Shown: piece after piece, positions 58,887 through 64,000 of the stretch
How the letters are laid out: each line of letters opens with the position of its first letter
Position numbering within the stretch: the stretch's first letter is position 1
From: JAJDXO01 sp965221855
Lineage (GTDB): Bacteria; Pseudomonadota; Alphaproteobacteria; Rhodospirillales; UBA2165
Direction of reading: 5' to 3'
Length of the DNA stretch: 64,000 nucleotides
Assembly (NCBI GenBank): GCA_965221855.1
Contig: CBDCSV010000001.1
Span: 434,001 to 498,000, forward strand
The notes under the pieces: model-generated
The model's input: the letters and a program-made list of their open reading frames with translations, nothing else
Databases searched by the model: none
What the model was told of the DNA's origin: nothing
Program-made: the position numbers and the translations under genes

Positions 58887-59251
58887 CTCTCTTCCTCTTG
58901 CCAATCGGTCCGGATATGTCCCGAATCGTTCCCATGGTGCGCGGTGAATGCGGCCGGCAGCATTCCAAGTTCGCTCAGGAGCATGACAGGCATTCCCCGC
59001 GGCAGCCTGATCCGGAGCCGTGGCGCGGACGCTCACGCCGCTATGGTGACAGAATAAATCGAGAGAAACGGAGATTGCAACGCAACCGGCACGATCGGAC
59101 GTGAATCTCAATGGAAATGACCGGCGGCGCCGCCCTCCGGGTCGCGCCCAGGCGCCCGCCCGTCGCGCGTCCACGCGCGCGAAGCGCACGATGCGTCGCG
59201 GCTCGAACGCCGGGACGCGACGCGGGCCGTGACCCTGGCGGGAAATCCGGG
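58887..59251. other. Gap of 365 bases without a gene
   Basis: I see no supported gene here. The right part is extremely GC-rich and contains the perfect 8-bp inverted repeat GCGTCGCG (59193-59200) / CGCGACGC (59217-59224) with a 16-base loop. The left part should hold the promoter of the membrane protein gene on the minus strand. Confidence 0.5.
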
Positions 59252-59887
59252 TTAGCCCAAAGCTCCGGTAATCAGCCGGAAGACATCCTCGAACATTTCG
59301 GGGGTCAGCCGCCCCGTATTGGTGTTGTAGCGGGAGCAGTGATAACTGTTCACCAGCCTGTAGCCGGGCAGGGGATGTTCGGCGGCATGACCGAACCTGT
59401 AGGCGCTCTTCCTGAGCCCGAGGGAGGCGAGAATTGCTCCGTGAGCCAGCGAGCCCAACGCCAGAACCGTCTTGAGGTTGGGCATCGCCGCGATCTCGGC
59501 GGCGAGGAATTCCCCGCAAGCCCGCACCTCGGCGCCGACCGGCTTGTTTGCGGGCGGGACGCAGCGGACCGCATTGGTGATCCGGCAGTTCTCGAGCGTC
59601 AGTCCGTCATCGGGGTCGGCCCCGAACCGGCCCTTGGCGAACCCGAACTTGATCAGCGTCGGATAGAGCAGGTCGCCGGCATAGTCGCCGGTGAACGGCC
59701 GGCCCGTGCGGTTGGCGCCCTTGAGCCCCGGGGCCAGCCCGACAATCAGCATCTCCGCATCCAGGGGACCGAAGGCCGGGACCGGCCGGTTGAAAAAATC
59801 CGGGTGGGCCGTCCGGTTCGCCGCGCGAAAATCCGCGAGCCGCGGACACAGTCCGCAATCCGGCGAAGGTTCGAGATCGTCGGTCAT
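59252..59887 (-). CDS. Family 5 uracil-DNA glycosylase (UDGb type)
   Basis: The enzyme removes deaminated bases such as uracil from DNA. The 211-residue protein has four cysteines in the pattern of the iron-sulfur UDG families (CGLCPRL at the N-terminus, then AVRCVPPANK and ACGEFL). The active-site stretch is GLAPGLKGANRTGRPFTGDYAG (about residues 50-71), and the second motif is VNSYHCSRYNT near residue 180. The first motif has Ala after GL and lacks the Asp or Asn used by other UDG families, as in UDGb. It follows the NYN gene by 23 bases. Confidence 0.92.
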   Translation of the reverse strand: MTDDLEPSPDCGLCPRLADFRAANRTAHPDFFNRPVPAFGPLDAEMLIVGLAPGLKGANRTGRPFTGDYAGDLLYPTLIKFGFAKGRFGADPDDGLTLENCRITNAVRCVPPANKPVGAEVRACGEFLAAEIAAMPNLKTVLALGSLAHGAILASLGLRKSAYRFGHAAEHPLPGYRLVNSYHCSRYNTNTGRLTPEMFEDVFRLITGALG

Positions 59888-59910
59888 TTCAAATTCGGAT
59901 GGGAGCAGGC

Positions 59911-60531
59911 CTAGGCCGCGCCGGCAACCTCTTCGCCGGGGCCCGGTTCATCGTCGTCGTCATCGACGTACTCGGGACCGAATTCATCGTCCTCCAGCGG
60001 ACCGCTGTCCCGGGAAATGGCGTCCTTGAGGTCCAGGAGTTCGACGAAATAATCGGCCTGGCGGCGCAGTTCGTCGGCGACCATGGGCGGCTTGGAGCGG
60101 ACCGTGGAAACAACGGTGACACGGGCGCCGTGACGCTGGATGGCTTCGACCAAACGGCGGAAATCACCGTCGCCGGAGAAGATCACCACATGATCCAGGT
60201 GCTCGACCATCTCCATCACGTCGACGGCGAGTTCGATATCCATATTGCCCTTGATCTTCCGCCGGCCCGCCGTATCGGTGAACTCCTTGGTCGGCTTGGT
60301 GACCATGGTGTAGCCGTTGTAGTCGAGCCAATCGACCAGCGGCCGAATGGGCGAATATTCCTGATCCTCGACCAGGGCGGTGTAATAGAAGGCGCGCACC
60401 AACCGCCCCTGGTCGGCGAAGACCTTGAGCAGCAGCTTGTAATCGATATCGAAACCGAGCGCCCGCGCCGCAGCGTATAGATTGGAGCCGTCAATGAACA
60501 GCCCAATCCGCTCCTCGGGGTAAAAATTCAT
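59911..60531 (-). CDS. NYN/LabA-like nuclease-fold protein
   Basis: I chose MNFYPEERIGLFIDGSN at 60531, which is the family N-terminus (206 residues). The PIN-like NYN fold has acidic residues in LFIDGSNLYAAA (about residue 13), VDVMEM near residue 110 and IFSGDGDFRRLVEAIQRHGARVTVV near residue 122, consistent with a metal-dependent RNA-acting site. The C-terminal 30 residues are acidic (EFGPEYVDDDDDEPG). It precedes the uracil glycosylase gene. LabA-like proteins of this type are common beside folK-rpoZ-rsh in Alphaproteobacteria; the function is not known. Confidence 0.9.
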   Translation of the reverse strand: MNFYPEERIGLFIDGSNLYAAARALGFDIDYKLLLKVFADQGRLVRAFYYTALVEDQEYSPIRPLVDWLDYNGYTMVTKPTKEFTDTAGRRKIKGNMDIELAVDVMEMVEHLDHVVIFSGDGDFRRLVEAIQRHGARVTVVSTVRSKPPMVADELRRQADYFVELLDLKDAISRDSGPLEDDEFGPEYVDDDDDEPGPGEEVAGAA

Positions 60532-60738
60532 AATAAATCCTTTATTATCAATTAGTTTTTTATTGAATCTCACACACATTCTCAGGGAGAAATTGCCCTG
60601 GCCAGGGTATAACAAACATCAATCACCCCAACCCGTGGAGTATACCGACATCCCAATCCGGCACAATTTGTTCGGGGACCCTACAGTCGTGATATATCAG
60701 CATGTCCACTTTTCGGACACGATGGTACAAGAGCGGAC

Positions 60739-61227
60739 ATGATCATCATCGGTCTCGGCGCGAACCTTCCAAGCCCCGCGGGCCCGCCCCGGGCGAGCTG
60801 CGAGGCGGCGCTCGACCGGCTGTCCCGGCTGGGCGCCGGCACGGTCCGGGTTTCCCGGTTTTACCGCTCCCGGCCCGTTCCGGCATCCGATCAGCCCGAC
60901 TTCGTCAATGCCGTCGCGGAGCTTTCGACGGAGATGACGCCGGAAACGCTTCTGCAGACGCTGTTGACGGTCGAAAGGCAGTTCGGCCGGGTTCGCGGCG
61001 CGCCGAATGCCGCACGGACGCTCGATCTGGATTTGCTGGATTTCGATGGTTTGATTCGCGCCGGCAACGACCTTCAACTGCCCCATCCGCGAATGACGTC
61101 GCGGGCCTTTGTCCTGTTGCCCCTGGCGGAAATCGCCCCGGAATGGCGGCACCCGCAATCGGGCCGGACCGCCGGCCAGCTGCTCGCCCGGCTGGATGAC
61201 GGACAAGTCGTTGTGCCCATTGAGTAA
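60739..61227 (+). CDS. folK: 2-Amino-4-hydroxy-6-hydroxymethyldihydropteridine pyrophosphokinase
   Basis: FolK transfers pyrophosphate to the pterin in folate synthesis. The 162-residue protein starts MIIIGLGANLPSPAG and contains SRFYRSRPVPASDQPDFVNAVAEL near residues 39-62, RTLDLDLLDFDG near residue 94 (the metal-binding Asp pair), and LPHPRMTSRAFVLLPLAEIAP near residue 113. All hallmark residues are present. It is divergent from the NYN gene across a 207-base gap in which TGTCC-N7-GGACA (60701-60717) forms a small inverted repeat. Confidence 0.95.
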   Translation: MIIIGLGANLPSPAGPPRASCEAALDRLSRLGAGTVRVSRFYRSRPVPASDQPDFVNAVAELSTEMTPETLLQTLLTVERQFGRVRGAPNAARTLDLDLLDFDGLIRAGNDLQLPHPRMTSRAFVLLPLAEIAPEWRHPQSGRTAGQLLARLDDGQVVVPIE

Positions 61228-61291
61228 ATCACCGCGTCCAGACGCCGGGCCGGACGCAGGGCCAAGCGCAGGGCCAGACACCGGGAATGAC

Positions 61292-61321
61292 TTGCCTTTC
61301 TTAACCTCCGGCATATATATT
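61292..61321 (+). promoter_or_regulatory. Probable rpoZ promoter
   Basis: TTGCCT (61292-61297) and TATATT (61316-61321) are 18 bases apart (TATATA at 61314 gives 16). The start codon of rpoZ is 60 bases further on. This is a reasonable housekeeping promoter. Confidence 0.55.
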
Positions 61322-61381
61322 CTGCGCCGCGAATCGACCGGCCCGAATTGCGCGGCCGGTCATCTGTCTGGAGAGCATTGA

Positions 61382-61819
61382 ATGGCCCGGGTTACCGTCG
61401 AAGATTGCATCGAGAAAGTCTCCAACCGGTTTGAACTGGTGATGCTTGCCGCCCACCGGGCGCGGGCATTGTCGTCGGGCGCGCAGTTGACGGTCCACCG
61501 GGACAACGACAAGAACCCGGTTGTCGCGCTTCGCGAGGTCGCCGACGAGACCATCGATCTCGGGGAAGTCGAGGAATCCCTGGTCAAGGGTCTTCAGAAG
61601 CACGTCGAGGTCGAGGAACTCGAAGAAGAGGAAATGGAGCTGCTCGCCGGCGACGCCTATACGGGCGAATTGATGCCGCCCATGGAACCCGCAACCATTT
61701 CGGCGGATGACGTCGAGAGCGCCGCGCCTATTTCGCCGGCGGCGGCGGAAGACGGCGGCGACGACGCGGCGGCCGGTGCCCCTGATTTCAGCGGCCAAGA
61801 TATCGTCGATGAGGATTAA
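61382..61819 (+). CDS. rpoZ: RNA polymerase omega subunit
   Basis: Omega helps assemble RNA polymerase and, in many bacteria, forms part of a ppGpp-binding site. The 145-residue protein begins MARVTVEDCIEKVSNRFELV with the conserved core KNPVVALREVADETID near residues 43-60. After residue 70 comes an acidic, Ala/Glu-rich extension (EELEEEEMELL, then SPAAAEDGGDD) that is longer than in enterobacteria and common in Alphaproteobacteria. It sits directly before the rsh gene, as expected. Confidence 0.94.
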   Translation: MARVTVEDCIEKVSNRFELVMLAAHRARALSSGAQLTVHRDNDKNPVVALREVADETIDLGEVEESLVKGLQKHVEVEELEEEEMELLAGDAYTGELMPPMEPATISADDVESAAPISPAAAEDGGDDAAAGAPDFSGQDIVDED

Positions 61820-61946
61820 TGGTCCGGTCTCCGCCTAGGGACCGATCCCCTGCGCCCGGAGCCGGCGCCAGCCTGAATTCCGGGGCAATCTTTTCTTCAT
61901 GGCTTGAATTCATCATGTTTCCCCAACGGAACGTTGGAGGAGCGTC

Positions 61947-64000
61947 ATGATCCGTCAGTTCGAGCTGGTCGAACGGGTGCGCGCCTACGACCGCATGGTC
62001 GATGAGGACGCGCTCAATCGCGCCTATGTGTTTGCCATGAAGGCGCACGGCTCGCAGAAGCGCGCCTCGGGCGATCCTTATTTCTCGCACCCGATCGAGG
62101 TCGCGGGCATTCTCACCAACTACAAGCTGGACGGCGATTCCATCGTCACCGCGCTGCTGCACGACACCATCGAGGATACCGACACCACCCGCGACGATAT
62201 CGCCGAGAAGTTCGGCGAGGAGATCGCCCAACTGGTCGAAGGGGTCACCAAACTCACCCAGATCGAACTGCAATCGGACCACACCTCGCAAGCGGAGAAT
62301 TTCCGCAAGCTGGTGCTCGCCATGTCGGAGGACATCCGGGTTCTCCTGGTGAAGCTGGCCGACCGGCTCCACAACATGCGGACGCTGATCCACATCCGCG
62401 ATCCCGACAAACGGCGCGCCATCGCCCTCGAAACCATGGAGATATACGCGCCTCTCGCCGAACGCATCGGCATGCACGAACTGCAGAACGAGCTCGAGGA
62501 TCTGTCGTTCGCCGAGCTCAATCCCGATGCGCGGGAATCGATCCTCGCCCGCCTCGATTTCCTCCGCGAACAGGGCGGCGACATCGTCGACCGGATTATC
62601 GAAGAACTGAAGACGACCCTGCAAACGTCGAAGCTGCGGGCCGAGGTCATCGGTCGCGAGAAGAAACCCTATTCGATCTGGCGAAAGAGCCGGCGCAAGA
62701 ACATCTCCTTCGAGCAGTTGGCCGATATCATCGGCTTCCGGATCGTCGTCGACACCGTCGAGGACTGCTACAGGGCGCTCGGAATCATCCACAGCACCTA
62801 TCCGGTGGTGCCGGGACGCTTCAAGGATTACCTCTCGACCCCCAAGCCCAACGGCTACCAGTCTCTGCATACGGGCGTCATCGGCCCGCACCAGCAGCGG
62901 ATCGAAGTTCAGATCCGCACCCGGGACATGCACGAAATCGCCGATTTCGGCGTCGCCGCGCACTGGCGCTACAAGATGGGCGGGGATCGCACCGCGGGGC
63001 GGCAATACCGCTGGATGCGGGAGCTTTTGGAAATCCTCGAGCACGCCGCGACACCGGAGGATTTTCTCGAACACACGAAACTCGAGATGTTCCCCGATCA
63101 GGTCTTCGTCTTCTCGCCCAAGGGCGACGTCATCGCGCTGCCCGTCGGCGCGACACCGGTGGACTTCGCTTATGCGGTGCACTCGGAGGTCGGGGACACC
63201 TGCGTCGGCACGCGGATCAACGGCAAGATCATGCCGCTTCGGACGGAACTCGGGAACGGCGATCAGGTCGAGATCATCACCTCGGCCGCGCAGACCCCGT
63301 CGCCGCTGTGGGAGAACTTCGTCGTCACCGGCAAGGCCCGGGCCAGCATCCGCCGGTTCGTGCGGATGAAGCAGCAGGAGGAATACACCTCGCTCGGCCG
63401 AGCCATCCTGGAACGCACCTTCGACAAGGAAGGCTATGAACTGTCGGACAAGGCGCTCGGCGAAGTGTTGACGGTATTCGCTCTCGACACGCCGGACGCA
63501 CTGTGCGCCGAGGTGGGCGCCGGCCATCTCACGGCGCGGCAGGTCTTCGAGGCGGTCTTCCCGGGCGCGCGCGCCGAAGGCGACGAGGACAACATCGTTT
63601 CCCTGTCGCAGGTCCGCGACAAGCTGAAGCCCGACGGCGCCGGGTCGGTGCCGATCAAGGGATTGATCCCCGGGATGGCGGTCCACTTCGCGATTTGCTG
63701 TCACGCGCTGCCCGGCGACCGCATCGTCGGTATCGTCACCAAGGGCCGGGGCGTCAACATCCACACCATCGACTGCGAGACCCTGGAGGAATTCGTCGAT
63801 ACGCCGGAACGCTGGCTTGACGTGTCGTGGGACGAAGAGGCGACGCAAGGCGCGGGGCACGTGGGCCGGATCGAAGTGGTGATGACCAACGAACCCGGCA
63901 CCCTCGGCGAACTGTCGATGATCATCGGGCGCAACGGCGGCAACATTTCAAATTTGAAAATAACCCACCGAAGCACCGATTTCTTCGAGATGTCGATCGA
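61947..64000 (+). CDS. rsh: Bifunctional (p)ppGpp synthetase/hydrolase, cut by window end
   Basis: The start ATG 61947 has GGAGGAG upstream; 684 residues are visible and the frame is open to the window end. The N-terminal HD domain has HPIEVAGIL and LLHDTIEDT (about residues 70-78), so the hydrolase site is intact. The synthetase domain near residues 215-345 has PGRFKDYLSTPKPNGYQSLHT; the RFKD form is that of bifunctional Rsh/SpoT enzymes. A TGS domain (VFVFSPKGDVIALPVGATPVDFAYAVHS) and the start of a C-terminal ACT domain (RIEVVMTNEPGTLGELSMII) follow. It would set ppGpp levels in starvation. About 30-50 residues are missing. Confidence 0.97.
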   Translation, partial: MIRQFELVERVRAYDRMVDEDALNRAYVFAMKAHGSQKRASGDPYFSHPIEVAGILTNYKLDGDSIVTALLHDTIEDTDTTRDDIAEKFGEEIAQLVEGVTKLTQIELQSDHTSQAENFRKLVLAMSEDIRVLLVKLADRLHNMRTLIHIRDPDKRRAIALETMEIYAPLAERIGMHELQNELEDLSFAELNPDARESILARLDFLREQGGDIVDRIIEELKTTLQTSKLRAEVIGREKKPYSIWRKSRRKNISFEQLADIIGFRIVVDTVEDCYRALGIIHSTYPVVPGRFKDYLSTPKPNGYQSLHTGVIGPHQQRIEVQIRTRDMHEIADFGVAAHWRYKMGGDRTAGRQYRWMRELLEILEHAATPEDFLEHTKLEMFPDQVFVFSPKGDVIALPVGATPVDFAYAVHSEVGDTCVGTRINGKIMPLRTELGNGDQVEIITSAAQTPSPLWENFVVTGKARASIRRFVRMKQQEEYTSLGRAILERTFDKEGYELSDKALGEVLTVFALDTPDALCAEVGAGHLTARQVFEAVFPGARAEGDEDNIVSLSQVRDKLKPDGAGSVPIKGLIPGMAVHFAICCHALPGDRIVGIVTKGRGVNIHTIDCETLEEFVDTPERWLDVSWDEEATQGAGHVGRIEVVMTNEPGTLGELSMIIGRNGGNISNLKITHRSTDFFEMSI

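Noticed and set aside
58887..59519. Upstream extension of the membrane protein frame
   Set aside because: The added residues are Arg/Pro-rich, match no family and overlap the uracil glycosylase gene; the start at 58886 has a good ribosome site and fits a membrane protein.
61788..63860. 690-codon minus-strand open frame
   Set aside because: It is the antisense shadow of rsh, whose domains are all recognisable on the plus strand.
1..64000. CRISPR arrays and tRNA or rRNA genes
   Set aside because: No regularly spaced short repeats and no tRNA-like T-loop or CCA-end patterns were noticed on either strand, though I could not run a tRNA finder.

Overview
The window looks like chromosomal DNA of a GC-rich alphaproteobacterium, most likely of the Rhodospirillales type. 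Three things suggest this. The core gene order is a typical alphaproteobacterial one (ppiD-trpE, trpGDC-moaC-moeA, lexA, comEC and gltX; tpiA-secG-pyrG-kdsA-eno; pdhABC-lpd-lipA; folK-rpoZ-rsh). The E1 beta subunit of pyruvate dehydrogenase carries its own lipoyl domain. The lexA promoter is overlapped by a direct-repeat SOS box of the alphaproteobacterial GTTC-N7-GTTC form. I saw no rRNA, tRNA or CRISPR array. The assignment rests on recognition of families and gene order, not on a database search.

Layout. 1-8582: gltX (cut by the window edge), comEC, lexA and a tightly overlapping trpG-trpD-trpC-moaC-moeA operon. 8583-15332: an accessory island between trpG and trpE, with a copper-exporting ATPase under a MerR-type promoter, a CueR regulator, two IS630-family elements and a two-gene lipoprotein operon, one gene of which is split by an insertion sequence. 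15333-25133: trpE and ppiD, a truncated phosphoesterase gene, then tpiA, secG, pyrG, a small membrane protein, kdsA and eno. 25133-31983: a second, inverted copy of the IS630 element, a luciferase-like oxidoreductase, an FtsB/DivIC-like protein, adenosine/adenine deaminase, an intact IS256-family element, a Rieske oxygenase and a probably frameshifted secreted protein. 32197-39793: the pyruvate dehydrogenase operon, an acetyltransferase, lipoyl synthase, a COQ10-like protein and a VOC-family protein. 39796-48925: a minus-strand trio (pgpA, cinA-type amidohydrolase, MetE-like protein), an M23 peptidase overlapping a bactofilin, a lytic transglycosylase with a threonine dehydratase-like gene, dapA, smpB and a thioesterase. 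48926-59251: a more accessory stretch with a structured 600-bp gap, a YHYH-domain secreted protein and its partner, small unknown genes, a cytochrome c, an orphan peptide-binding protein, a GST, an ABC-F ATPase, a ThrH-like phosphatase and an unknown membrane protein in AT-rich surroundings. 59252-64000: uracil-DNA glycosylase, a NYN nuclease-like protein, folK, rpoZ and a bifunctional (p)ppGpp synthetase/hydrolase cut by the window end.

Most genes serve central metabolism and the cell envelope: tryptophan and molybdenum cofactor synthesis, lower glycolysis feeding pyruvate dehydrogenase and lipoate synthesis, peptidoglycan turnover linked to bactofilin, and stress control by LexA and Rsh. 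The most instructive signals concern mobile elements. The IS630 elements inserted at CTAG sites. In two cases the TAG of that site is a stop codon, which the element's first base rebuilds exactly; in the third the insertion cuts a lipoprotein metalloprotease gene whose reading frame is restored when the element is removed on paper. I did not find a clearly new multi-gene defence or metabolic system. The best candidates for unstudied biology are the secreted YHYH cluster, the split lipoprotein operon in the trp island, and the structured gap before the YHYH gene.
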